This document shows positions 47,236 to 57,014 of a stretch of DNA of 64,000 nt, piece after piece; position 1 is the stretch's first letter; every line of letters begins with the position of its first letter. The position numbers and the translations under genes are program-made. The notes beneath the pieces are model-generated. The model was not told the DNA's origin. It saw only the letters and a program-made list of their open reading frames with translations, and did no database searches. This DNA comes from Aquicella siphonis (GTDB lineage Bacteria > Pseudomonadota > Gammaproteobacteria > DSM-16500), in assembly GCF_902459485.1 (NCBI RefSeq), contig NZ_LR699120.1, forward strand, positions 62,001 through 126,000, written 5' to 3'.

Positions 47236-48738
47236 ATGCACGCTCTCAGGAAACGGGCAAAATACACGGTTCTCGCAGCTTCGGTGAGTATGATGGTTTC
47301 TGGCTGCATGGTTGGACCGGACTTTCACTCCCCTGCGCCGCCTCGTGTCAGCCGGTATACGGAAACACCGCTTCCGGCAAAGACAGTGCAAACCCGCTCT
47401 GCCGGAGAGGCCGGCAAAGCTCAGACCTTTGTCAGCGTCAATAACCTGCCGACGGAATGGTGGTATTTATTTCATTCACGGGAGTTGAATCGTCTCATTA
47501 CAACAGGGCTGGCTAACAGTCCCAATCTTGCGGCTTCTTACGCAGCGCTGCGTGTGGCGCAAGAAACCCTGAATGCGCAAATTGGCAATTCTCTTTTTCC
47601 CGCATTCGACGCAGGTTTAAGCGGCCAGCGTCAGCGGTTCACCGGGGCGACATTGGGTTCATCGAGTTCAGGGAACATTTTTAACGTATTTAATGCCTCT
47701 GTGAAGGTCGGTTACACACTGGATGTTTTCGGCGGCGCGCGGCGACAGATAGAGTCCTTACGTGCGCAAGTGGATTATCAGCAGTTCCAGTTGATTGCGG
47801 CTTATCTGACCCTGACAGCAAACATCGTCACCACAGCGGTTTCCGCAGCGTCATATCAGGCGCAAATTCAGGCTACGCATGAGTTGATACGCGCACAGGA
47901 AGGCCAGCTGCATATTCTTGAGCAGCAATTGAAGTTAGGCGGAGTCTCAAGAGAAACCGTCTTGACGCAGCAGACACTCGTAGACCAGACACGGGCTACT
48001 TTGCCGCCACTGCAAAAAAGTTATTCCCAGACACGTCATGCACTGTCTGTTCTGATCGGCGCGTTTCCGGATGGTCCGCTTCCTGATATCAGACTGGATG
48101 CACTGGTATTACCGGACAAGCTTCCCGTCACGCTGCCTTCCAACCTGGTCAGGCAGCGTCCTGATGTGCGGGCATCCGAAGCCTTATTACACGCTGCAAG
48201 TGCGAATATTGGCGTGGCAACGGCAAATTTATTTCCACAGTTTACGATAACGGGCTCTTATGGCTGGGAATCCCCGGTTCCATCGCAGTTATTTGGTTCC
48301 AGTTCCAAAGTATGGTCTTTGACTGGCGGCATTACCCAGCCGTTGTTTCATGGCGGTGCCTTGTTCGCTCAACGACGTGAAGCGATCGCAGCCTATGACC
48401 AGGCTGCCGCTCAATACCGGCAGACGGTGCTGCAGGCTTTTCAAAACGTCGCGGATACGTTGCGGGCATTGGAAACAGACGCCCGCACCCTGCGTGCCAT
48501 AAAACAGGCGGAAAATTCCGCGCGTGAAAATTTGTATTTGACGGAACGCCAGTATCGCCTGGGCGGCACCAATTATCTTTCTCTACTGAATGCCCAGCAG
48601 CAATACCAGACTGTGCGTATTTCCGTAATTCAAGCTAAAGCCGCGCGTTATAATGACACCGCGGCTCTTTTCCAGGCATTGGGAGGCGGATGGTGGAACA
48701 AGCCCTGGTGCGTGCAGGAGTGTTTGAATGCAACGTGA
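47236..48738 (+). CDS. RND efflux outer-membrane lipoprotein (OprM/NodT type)
   Basis: 500 residues. The lipobox V-S-G-C puts the acylated Cys at residue 24, followed by M-V-G-P-D-F-H-S-P, a typical NodT start. Two outer-membrane-efflux repeats follow: long coiled coils with A-A-S-Y-A-A-L-R-V-A-Q-E-T and L-T-E-R-Q-Y-R-L-G-G-T-N-Y-L-S-L-L-N, plus R-P-D-V-R-A-S-E. It forms a trimeric exit channel with the adaptor and pump encoded next. Start ATG 47236 overlaps an out-of-frame ATG at 47232; the ribosome site is weak. First gene of the three-gene operon. Confidence 0.92.
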   Translation: MHALRKRAKYTVLAASVSMMVSGCMVGPDFHSPAPPRVSRYTETPLPAKTVQTRSAGEAGKAQTFVSVNNLPTEWWYLFHSRELNRLITTGLANSPNLAASYAALRVAQETLNAQIGNSLFPAFDAGLSGQRQRFTGATLGSSSSGNIFNVFNASVKVGYTLDVFGGARRQIESLRAQVDYQQFQLIAAYLTLTANIVTTAVSAASYQAQIQATHELIRAQEGQLHILEQQLKLGGVSRETVLTQQTLVDQTRATLPPLQKSYSQTRHALSVLIGAFPDGPLPDIRLDALVLPDKLPVTLPSNLVRQRPDVRASEALLHAASANIGVATANLFPQFTITGSYGWESPVPSQLFGSSSKVWSLTGGITQPLFHGGALFAQRREAIAAYDQAAAQYRQTVLQAFQNVADTLRALETDARTLRAIKQAENSARENLYLTERQYRLGGTNYLSLLNAQQQYQTVRISVIQAKAARYNDTAALFQALGGGWWNKPWCVQECLNAT

Positions 48739-48750
48739 GGAGACGATTGA

Positions 48751-49880
48751 ATGAAGAAGCGCATGATTATCATGCTGATTTTCCTGGGTATCCTGTTTGG
48801 GGGATTTTCGGCTGGAAATTATTTACCTCCTTCATGACCAAACGCTATATGGCCAAGATGCAGGCACCCGCTGTTACCGTATCTACTATGAAAGTCCAAT
48901 CCAGTCCGTGGCAGTCCCGTTTGAAGGGGGTTGGCACATTGACCGCCATAGTCGGCGTCAATGTGACAACGGAACTGGCCGGCATGGTACAAAAGATTTA
49001 TTTCACGCCTGGGGCAACAGTTACGGAAGGCACAGTACTGGTACAGTTGAATGCCGATGCGGAAATTGGTCAGTTGCACTCGCTGCAGGCCCAGACTGAA
49101 CTGGCTAAAATAACCTATCAGCGTGACAAGGCACAATATGCCGTGCGCGCGGTAAGCAAGCAGCAAGTTGATACAGATGAATGGAACCTGAAAAATTTGC
49201 AAGGCCAGACAGCCCAGCAGGCAGCGACCGTCGCGAAGAAGACGCTGCGCGCGCCCTTCAGCGGAAGGCTGGGCATTTCACAAGTTAACCCGGGCCAATA
49301 TCTGAATGTGGGGGATACTGTCACCAGTCTGCAAACACTTAATCCTATTTACATCGATTTTTATCTTCCCCAGCAAGCGGTTTCCCAGTTGAAAGTCGGC
49401 CAGAATGTTATCGTGACAACTGATAGTTTCAAGGGAAAACAGTTTTCCGGCAGGATAACAACCATACAGCCCAATGTAGATACGAACACGCGCAATGTCG
49501 AAGTGGAAGCCACGCTGGACAATCCCAAGCTTGAATTGCTGCCCGGTATGTACGCTTCTGTGGATGTGACAGTGGGCGAGCCCAAAACATTTTTGACCCT
49601 GCCTCAATCGGCGATCACGTTTAATCCTTATGGAGATATTGTCTACGTTGTGAAAAAAGAGGGTAATGACGACAAAAATGAACCTCTCCTGATAGCCAGG
49701 CAGGTATTTGTAACAACCGGAGAAACACGCGGTGATCAGATACAGGTATTGGCAGGGTTGAAGGAGGGCGATGAGGTGGTGACAAGCGGTCAGCTTAAAC
49801 TGAAGAATAACAGCCGTATCAGTGTTAATAATTCAGTTCAGCCAAGTAATGTCGCAGCGCCCAAACTGATCGACAAATAA
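48751..49880 (+). CDS. RND periplasmic adaptor, frame broken by one base in a G run
   Basis: The expected start is ATG 48751, preceded by AGGAG, reading M-K-K-R-M-I-I-M-L-I-F-L-G-I-L-F-G-G, a normal signal anchor. At the GGGGG run (48799-48803) that frame goes on to a stop at 48837. The frame one base over continues I-F-G-W-K-L-F-T-S-F and carries the whole adaptor to 49880. With six G the two parts would join into a typical adaptor of about 376 residues. The hairpin, lipoyl and beta-barrel parts are intact (L-R-A-P-F-S-G-R-L-G, N-P-I-Y-I-D-F-Y-L). It may be a sequence error, a phase-variable tract or a real mutation; translation from 48690 would lack the anchor. Confidence 0.8.
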
Positions 49881-49909
49881 TACAGGCATCAAGCCTAAGG
49901 AAGATGGTT

Positions 49910-52900
49910 ATGCAATTCACGGACCTATTTATAAAAAGACCCGTTCTCGCCACCGTGATCAGCCTGACGATACTGGTATTGGGTTTGCGCGCCGTCGATT
50001 CCTTGCCCATCATGCAATATCCTTTTACTGAAAATGCGGTCGTTACGGTAACGACTACTTATACCGGTGCCGATCCTGATGTCATTGCCGGGTTTATCAC
50101 CACACCCCTGGAAAATTCCATTGCCCAGGCAGGCGGAATAGATTACATGACATCCAGCAGCACTCCTGGCACCAGCACTATCAATGTCAATCTACTGTTG
50201 AATTACGATCCCCTGAAAGCGGTATCAGATATCACTACCAAGGTGAATGCGGTATTGAACCAGCTGCCTCAAAGCGCTCAATCACCGGTTATTTCAGTTG
50301 CGGTCGGGGAAACCATAGACGCCATGTATATTGGTTTTTACAGTGATGTTCTACCCCTGAATAAAATCACCGACTATCTTATTCGCGTTGTTCAACCCAA
50401 GCTTCAGGCGGTGAATGGCGTACAGCTTGCTGAAATATTGGGCGGTCAGACATTTGCGCTGCGGGCATGGATGGATCCCGTGAAACTGGCAGGGTATGGC
50501 ATTACTCCTACGGATGTTTCCACTGCGCTTGCTAACAACGACTTTATCTCCGCCGTCGGACGCACGGATGGCCAAATGTTTATACGTAATCTCACTGCGG
50601 ATACCAGTCTGACCAATGTGGATGATTTTCGAAAGATGGTTGTCAAGGAACAGAATGGCGCGATCATCCGGCTGGGGGATATCGCCAATGTGCAGCTGGG
50701 TGCGCAAAATTATGATTCAGCCGTGAGTTTCGACGGGCGCACGGCGGTTTACATAGGGATCAAGGTTGCGCCTTCGGCTAATCTGCTTACGGTGATTGAT
50801 AATGTCAGAAAAGTGTACCCCTCCATTGAGGAGCAGCTCCCTCAAGGTCTTAAATCCAATATAGTGTATGATTCCAGTCTGTTTGTAAGTACATCCATCA
50901 AGGAAGTGATCAGTACCCTCATTGAAGCTTTTATCATTGTCACTATCGTTATTTACCTGTTTTTGGGATCTCTGCATTCAGTCAGTATTCCGATTGTCAC
51001 AATTCCACTATCACTTATCGGAACATTTTTTATCATGCTGGCTTTGGGGTATTCCATCAACCTGCTAACTTTGCTGGCATTGGTGCTGGCAATTGGTCTG
51101 GTGGTGGATGACGCCATCGTGGTGGTGGAAAATGCGCAACGCCATATGGAAGAAGGCAAAACCAGCCTTCAGGCAGCAGTCATAGGCGCGAGAGAACTGG
51201 TCGGCCCGATTGTGGCAACTACCGTCGTACTGATCGCTGTATATGTTCCTATCGGTTTTATGGGAGGTTTGACCGGGACCTTGTTTACCGAATTCGCATT
51301 TTCGCTGGCGGGTTCAGTGACTGTGTCAGCCATCATTGCCTTGACACTTTCACCCATGATGTGTTCCAAGCTGCTGCACCCGCCAAAGGAAGAAAAAAAA
51401 TTCAAATTCATCGAATTTACCGACAGGTTGTTTTTGAAATTGCAGCATGGATATGACAAGGCGCTGAATGACGCGCTGAATAACCTGCCTGTCATTGCTG
51501 TCTTCGCGGTTGTCATTTTATTAAGCAATTATTTTCTCTTTGTGACATCAAAGTCGGAGCTTGCACCGCAGGAAGATCAGGGAATCATCATAGCTCAAGT
51601 CACAGCGCCCGCGAATGCTGCGCTGGCACAAACACAGTTATACGCGAACCAGGTGAGTAAAATTTACTCGGAATATCCGGAGACTGATCATATCTTTCAG
51701 GTGGATGGCAGCGGCGGATTGAACCAGAGCATTATCGGCATGGTGCTAAAACCCTGGGATGAACGTAAACGCACGACAAACCAGTTGCAGCCGTTGATCC
51801 AGGATCAGCTAAACAAGATCGCAGGGGCAAAAATCGCTGCATTTCAGCTGCCGTCGTTACCTGGCGGCGGCAGCGGTTTGCCTATTCAGTTTGTAATCAC
51901 GACAACTGAAACCTTTGATAATCTCAACACGGTGCTGAGTGCAGTTTTGGAAAAAGCATACGCCAGTGGAATTTTTGCCTATATTGATCCGGACTTGAAG
52001 ATCGATCAGACCCAGACGACCATTCTTCTGGATAGAGACAAGGCGTCAGAATTGGGATTAAACATGCAAGACATAGGCAATGTACTGGGAGCGTCGCTCA
52101 GCGAAGGATATATCAATTATTTTAATTACGCGGGACGATCCTACCAGGTGATCCCGCAAATGATACGCAATGACCGTTTGAACGCACATCAAACGCTGGA
52201 TTATTACATCAAGGCAGCCAACGGGTCTTCCGTGCCGTTATCCACAATCGCCCGCTTGAAAAATGAAATTGTGCCCGAATCACTCAATCATTTCCAGCAA
52301 TTGAATTCCACGACAATTTCAGCGATTGCATTTCCGGGCGTTACCATGGGCCAGGCCTTGGGGACACTGCAGCAAATTGCCAAGGAAGTATTGCCTCAGG
52401 GTTATTATGTCGATTACGCTTCGCAGTCACGCCAGTTTATTCAGGAAGGAACGGCGCTGATCGCGACATTCTTTTTTGCATTGATTATCATTTTTCTTTC
52501 ATTGGCGGCACTGTTTGAAAGTTTCAGGGATCCGTTTATTGTTTTGATTAGTGTGCCCATGTCGATTTGCGGCGCCATGATTTTTGTCAGCCTGGGTGTC
52601 GGAAATGCCACTCTCAATATCTATAGTGAAGTCGGCCTGGTGACCCTGATAGGGTTGATCAGCAAAAATGGTATCTTGATCGTTCAGTTTGCCAACGATC
52701 TCCAGCTTACCGGTAAAAAGAAGCGCGAAGCGGTGCAAATGGCCGCGGCAATCCGCCTGCGTCCCATCCTGATGACATCTATCGCGATGGTGTTAGGCGT
52801 GATTCCGCTGATATTTGCCACGGGAGCGGGAGCGGAAAGCCGGTTCAACATCGGCCTTGTGATTGCAACGGGTATTGCGATTGGCACATTGTTCACCTTG

Positions 52901-52993
52901 TTTGTCGTACCCGCCATGTACATGTTTCTGGCAGAAGACCTCTCAAACAAAACGACCGATGAAGAATTTGAAGCGGCCATCAAAGCTACCTGA
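49910..52993 (+). CDS. RND efflux pump, HAE1-type inner-membrane subunit
   Basis: 1027 residues from ATG 49910, with AAGGAA 7 bases upstream; ATG 49904 is too close to that site. Topology is that of AcrB/MexB-type pumps: a helix at residues 8-27, a large periplasmic domain, a helix bundle, a second large domain and a final bundle. F-I-K-R-P-V-L-A-T and N-A-V-V-T-V-T-T-T-Y-T-G-A-D-P at the start, and the proton-relay helix 4 segment G-L-V-V-D-D-A-I-V-V-V-E-N with Asp-Asp, are clear. G-F-M-G-G-L-T-G and R-L-R-P-I-L-M-T also fit. It should export hydrophobic compounds with the neighbouring adaptor and outer-membrane channel. Confidence 0.94.
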   Translation: MQFTDLFIKRPVLATVISLTILVLGLRAVDSLPIMQYPFTENAVVTVTTTYTGADPDVIAGFITTPLENSIAQAGGIDYMTSSSTPGTSTINVNLLLNYDPLKAVSDITTKVNAVLNQLPQSAQSPVISVAVGETIDAMYIGFYSDVLPLNKITDYLIRVVQPKLQAVNGVQLAEILGGQTFALRAWMDPVKLAGYGITPTDVSTALANNDFISAVGRTDGQMFIRNLTADTSLTNVDDFRKMVVKEQNGAIIRLGDIANVQLGAQNYDSAVSFDGRTAVYIGIKVAPSANLLTVIDNVRKVYPSIEEQLPQGLKSNIVYDSSLFVSTSIKEVISTLIEAFIIVTIVIYLFLGSLHSVSIPIVTIPLSLIGTFFIMLALGYSINLLTLLALVLAIGLVVDDAIVVVENAQRHMEEGKTSLQAAVIGARELVGPIVATTVVLIAVYVPIGFMGGLTGTLFTEFAFSLAGSVTVSAIIALTLSPMMCSKLLHPPKEEKKFKFIEFTDRLFLKLQHGYDKALNDALNNLPVIAVFAVVILLSNYFLFVTSKSELAPQEDQGIIIAQVTAPANAALAQTQLYANQVSKIYSEYPETDHIFQVDGSGGLNQSIIGMVLKPWDERKRTTNQLQPLIQDQLNKIAGAKIAAFQLPSLPGGGSGLPIQFVITTTETFDNLNTVLSAVLEKAYASGIFAYIDPDLKIDQTQTTILLDRDKASELGLNMQDIGNVLGASLSEGYINYFNYAGRSYQVIPQMIRNDRLNAHQTLDYYIKAANGSSVPLSTIARLKNEIVPESLNHFQQLNSTTISAIAFPGVTMGQALGTLQQIAKEVLPQGYYVDYASQSRQFIQEGTALIATFFFALIIIFLSLAALFESFRDPFIVLISVPMSICGAMIFVSLGVGNATLNIYSEVGLVTLIGLISKNGILIVQFANDLQLTGKKKREAVQMAAAIRLRPILMTSIAMVLGVIPLIFATGAGAESRFNIGLVIATGIAIGTLFTLFVVPAMYMFLAEDLSNKTTDEEFEAAIKAT

Positions 52994-53080
52994 GAATGCC
53001 GGGGGGAACGGCGCTTGAATTTCCGCACATGAAGAATCCGCGCGCGGAGCTTGCAGGCAGATAGCCGGATCGCGCCCTGC

Positions 53081-56000
53081 TCAATCATCCTGACATGATT
53101 CAGTCACGTACTGCGCATCGACCAGTGCCCTGACTGCCATGTAATCCACTTTCCCGCTGCCCATGACTGGCAGCGCGGCGAGGACCAGGATTTTTTTGGG
53201 CAGTGAGAGTTCTGCCATTCCTTGCTGCCTGAAATGATCAATGAGCTGGCTTACCTGGGCGGTTTTGTAATTGGTCACCAGGATAATTTGTTCGCCTTTG
53301 CGGTCATCGGGCATATGAATCACGGCATGTTGATACTGAGGCCACAAGGCGTGGATGACTTCTTCAACAGCGGTTAACGAGACCATTTCACCCGCGATCT
53401 TGGCAAACCGTTTTGCGCGCCCCAGGATAGTGATATAGCCTTCCTCGTCAAAGTCAACGATGTCGCCGGTATCATGCCAGCCGTCGTCAGGGGCAGAAAT
53501 AACACCGGGAGCATGAGAAAACAGATACCCCATCATGATATTGGGTCCCGCCACCAGCAAGCGATAGCCTTTCTGTATGCCTTCGACGGGCAGGAGTTGA
53601 TAGCGTATGCCGGGAAGCAGACGGCCCACAGTACCGATTTTGTATTGCATGGGTGTGTTCGCTGAAAGAACAGGCGAAGCTTCTGTCACTCCATAGCCTT
53701 CCATGATCCGAATGCCGAATTTACGCATCCAGATCTTGCGTGTTTCGTCGCGCAGTTTTTCCGCTCCGGCAAACACATAACGCATGCTGTAAAAATTGTA
53801 AGGATGCGCGTATTTGGCGTAGTTTGACAGAAAGGTATCTGTTCCGAAGAAAATTGTGGCATTGGTGTCATAACAGAGTTCAGGCACAATTCGATAGTGC
53901 AGCGGAGAAGGATACATGAATACCCGCATACCGGAAATGATGGGGAGCAAGGTTGCGCTGGTCAGCCCAAATGAATGAAACATCGGCAGGGCATTGAAGA
54001 CCTTGTCCGATGGATTAAAGTCTACACGCGCGATCAATTGAAAGCGGTTCGCCTGAATATTCTGATGACTTAATACAACGCCTTTGGGAGCGCCTTCCGA
54101 GCCGGAGGTGAACAACACCACGGCGGGTTTTGACGCGAACGTCTGCAGGTTTTCTTTTTTGATTCCGTTGACCGCATGATAATAGAATCTTGGAAACATG
54201 GCGGCTAATTTGCCTGACAGCTTGTTTAAAGTCCCTAATTGGCTGCGCACATCTTCAAGATAGATAATCTGAATTCCGTGACTTGACAAGCTGTCTGCCA
54301 AGTGTTGCAAGCCGGCGAGTTCGAGAAATTTTCGGGAGGTATATACCTTGCCTATATTGGCTGTACGGCATGCTAACAGACAATTTTGCAGGCCGGAGGT
54401 GAAATTAATCATGGCAGGTATGCGGTGATACGCCTGCATGGCGAAAAAGGTTACCACGTTGCCAATCGAGTTTGGCAGGAGAATACCCAGACACTCATCT
54501 TGTTTTGTGGTTTTGGCGAGGGCTTTGCCTAAGACGATACTGGCCAAAATCAGTTGCTTGTAACTGATGGGTTTGCGTTCGATATCCTCGAGGATTTTCG
54601 TTCTTGCGCCGTGGACTTCCGCGGCGTTCAGCAAGGATAGGAACAGGGTTTCGATGGTATTGCTGCTGAGAAAAATCATGTCAGACATCATGTCATAAAG
54701 CTTTGAGCTGAACAGTTGTCTGCGGTCGCGGCTGGTGCGTGATTCTGGCGAGTCTATGGATCGCGGCTCCAGAATGGTCATGGTGATTTTCGGGAACCAG
54801 TGAATTTTGACTTTTCCTCTCAGATAGGAAAATGGCGTGTATTGCGCGCCATTGATGCGAATTGGCAGGATTTTGGCCTCAGCCTTGTCTGCAATGAGTC
54901 CGGGGCCTTCATAAATTTTCATCAATGCTCCCGTGACAGTGATTCTGCCTTCGGGAAAAATTACGACACGGTGGTTGTGGCGCAGATACTCGATCAGTGA
55001 TTTGGCGGCCAGGGGATTGGTAGGGTCAATGGTATAGGTATTTACATATTTCATCATTATACGGATCCACCAGGTTTTCGCCACATTCGTATTGATAGCG
55101 AAAGTCAGCCTGTCGGGCAAAAACGTGGCCAGAAGAGCGGCGTCAAGAAACGAAGTATGGTTGGCTATGATCAACACACGGTTCCCTGCCTGATAATAAT
55201 TATCCATGCCCTTGATCTCGACGCGGTAAAGAGATTTTAACAGCCAGATCAGAAAGGATTTGATCAACGCTTCCGGAAGGAGATTACAGATGTAAACCGC
55301 CGCGAAAAAATTCGCCACGGCGATAATGAGAAACACGGTTATGATAGAAAAATTCAGGAACAGCATCAGACTGGTGGCAAGGGAGGCGGCAACCATGAAC
55401 AAGGCGTTCATGATATTATTGCTGGCGATGGCGCGTGACCGATGTTCAGGGTCGCTTTCATGCTGCAGAATGGCATACAAGGGAACGATGTAAATGCCAC
55501 CGCACATGGAGAGAAGAAGCAAATCGATCAGAATGCGGTAATGGGAAACGTGGGATAGAAATTCGAGGCAGGTGATAGGCGCGATCGAGTTTGATTTTAT
55601 TTGCAGGCTGGCCAAATACAAGTCTACACCGAACAATGTCATGCCCAGCGCCGCGAGCGGCACATAGGTCGCGTGTATTCTGCCTTTCAGCATGCGATTG
55701 CATACCAGCGAACCGATGCCAATGCCCGCGGTAAAGCAAAACAAGAATAGCGTGACCACGGATGACTGCGCGTTTAACACATTTTTCACGTACACGGGAA
55801 ATTGCGAAAGATAAGTCGCGCCTATGAGCCAGAACCATGAAATGCCCAGGACTGCCAGAGACAAATCCTGGCTTGAAAAGGTATGCCGCAGCATTTTCCA
55901 TGATTCATTGATAATATTTCGGCTCATTTTGATATACGGCGCGTTCCTTTTGGCGAGAGGGATGGACAGACTGGCGGCATAACCGGCGATTGCGATGACG

Positions 56001-56548
56001 AGAGATGCTATGGAGACCAGTGTTGGCCCTATACGCAGATATGCAAGCATCCCGCCCAGAATGGTGCCCAGGAGAATAGCAAGAAAAGTTCCGCTTTCAA
56101 GTAACGCATTTCCGGCCACCAATTCATCGGCATGGAGATGATCAGGCAAAATGGAGTATTTTAAAGGGCCGAAGATGGCGGCTTGAGTGCCAAGCAAGAA
56201 TAATACACTGATTAAAAGAATGGTATCCTGGAGGTAAAATCCAGCGCATGCCAACAGCATAATGCCTATCTCTGCCAGTTTTGTATAACGAATCAGACCG
56301 GCTTTTTCATATTTGTCCGCAAGCTGGCCAGCGGTGGCTGAGAACAAGAAGAATGGTAGGATAAAAACTCCTGCTGCGAGAGTCGTCAAAACGCCGGCAT
56401 TCATTTTTGAATACATGACAGGATGATAGATAATGAGGATGACCAACGCATTCTTGAATAGATTATCGTTTAAAGCACCCAGAAACTGGGTGAGAAAAAG
56501 GGGCAAAAAGCGGTTGATCTTAAGCAGATTAAACTGATTAATGGCCAT
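53081..56548 (-). CDS. LplT-Aas fusion: lysophospholipid flippase / acyltransferase / acyl-ACP synthetase
   Basis: 1155 residues in three parts. Residues 1 to about 410 are an MFS transporter like LplT, with F-L-G-A-L-N-D-N-L-F-K-N-A near the start. Residues about 430-640 are a PlsC acyltransferase, with N-H-T-S-F-L-D (H-x4-D) and F-P-E-G-R. Residues about 660-1155 are an AMP-forming ligase, with F-T-S-G-S-E-G-A-P-K-G-V and G-Y-G-V-T-E-A-S-P, then D-T-G-D-I-V and a C-terminal Lys region. In E. coli LplT and Aas are separate; here all are one chain. It would import lysophospholipids and re-acylate them with ACP-activated fatty acid, which repairs membranes. Complete and in frame. Confidence 0.92.
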   Translation of the reverse strand: MAINQFNLLKINRFLPLFLTQFLGALNDNLFKNALVILIIYHPVMYSKMNAGVLTTLAAGVFILPFFLFSATAGQLADKYEKAGLIRYTKLAEIGIMLLACAGFYLQDTILLISVLFLLGTQAAIFGPLKYSILPDHLHADELVAGNALLESGTFLAILLGTILGGMLAYLRIGPTLVSIASLVIAIAGYAASLSIPLAKRNAPYIKMSRNIINESWKMLRHTFSSQDLSLAVLGISWFWLIGATYLSQFPVYVKNVLNAQSSVVTLFLFCFTAGIGIGSLVCNRMLKGRIHATYVPLAALGMTLFGVDLYLASLQIKSNSIAPITCLEFLSHVSHYRILIDLLLLSMCGGIYIVPLYAILQHESDPEHRSRAIASNNIMNALFMVAASLATSLMLFLNFSIITVFLIIAVANFFAAVYICNLLPEALIKSFLIWLLKSLYRVEIKGMDNYYQAGNRVLIIANHTSFLDAALLATFLPDRLTFAINTNVAKTWWIRIMMKYVNTYTIDPTNPLAAKSLIEYLRHNHRVVIFPEGRITVTGALMKIYEGPGLIADKAEAKILPIRINGAQYTPFSYLRGKVKIHWFPKITMTILEPRSIDSPESRTSRDRRQLFSSKLYDMMSDMIFLSSNTIETLFLSLLNAAEVHGARTKILEDIERKPISYKQLILASIVLGKALAKTTKQDECLGILLPNSIGNVVTFFAMQAYHRIPAMINFTSGLQNCLLACRTANIGKVYTSRKFLELAGLQHLADSLSSHGIQIIYLEDVRSQLGTLNKLSGKLAAMFPRFYYHAVNGIKKENLQTFASKPAVVLFTSGSEGAPKGVVLSHQNIQANRFQLIARVDFNPSDKVFNALPMFHSFGLTSATLLPIISGMRVFMYPSPLHYRIVPELCYDTNATIFFGTDTFLSNYAKYAHPYNFYSMRYVFAGAEKLRDETRKIWMRKFGIRIMEGYGVTEASPVLSANTPMQYKIGTVGRLLPGIRYQLLPVEGIQKGYRLLVAGPNIMMGYLFSHAPGVISAPDDGWHDTGDIVDFDEEGYITILGRAKRFAKIAGEMVSLTAVEEVIHALWPQYQHAVIHMPDDRKGEQIILVTNYKTAQVSQLIDHFRQQGMAELSLPKKILVLAALPVMGSGKVDYMAVRALVDAQYVTESCQDD

Positions 56549-57014
56549 GAAAGGGTTCCTGATGTATTTGCTCGCGATGATCTTTATTTAATTTATTGGC
56601 CGAATTATATCAAACCGATTAAAAAACGGTATATCAGGAGAAAGCCCGGGATGTTCAAGTTGTGGACAATCCTGGCGGCCGGACTGGAATGCTGTAACGG
56701 CGGCGTTAAGTGACAGGGTTTATAGATGCCTAATCTTACTGCAGATTAATTTATGTTCAGTTCATAAACTATCCAGATCTGAATCAAGGCAATTGAAGAA
56801 TGGAATAAAATGTGTAATGACGCAATCCGTGATATAACATTAAAAATATCCGAAGCAATTAAAAACAAGAGGTAGCGGCATAACCACATTTTTGCATACA
56901 TTATCTAGGTATGAACCATGTGAAATCATAAAAAAATGGAGGTCATGATGCGATTAAAGGGCAAAGGTAATAAAATTTTACATAAAACGTCATAAAAAAC
57001 GGCAGCATATTATC
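56549..57014. other. AT-rich gap without a recognised gene
   Basis: 466 bases. I find no tRNA, riboswitch, PmrA-like box or strong terminator. One short frame, ATG 56945 to TAA 56995 (16 residues, M-M-R-L-K-G-K-G...), has a textbook GGAGG ribosome site at 56937-56941 and lies just before the TTG start of the next gene, in another frame. It could be a leader peptide or the true start of that gene separated by a frameshift. Confidence 0.5.
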
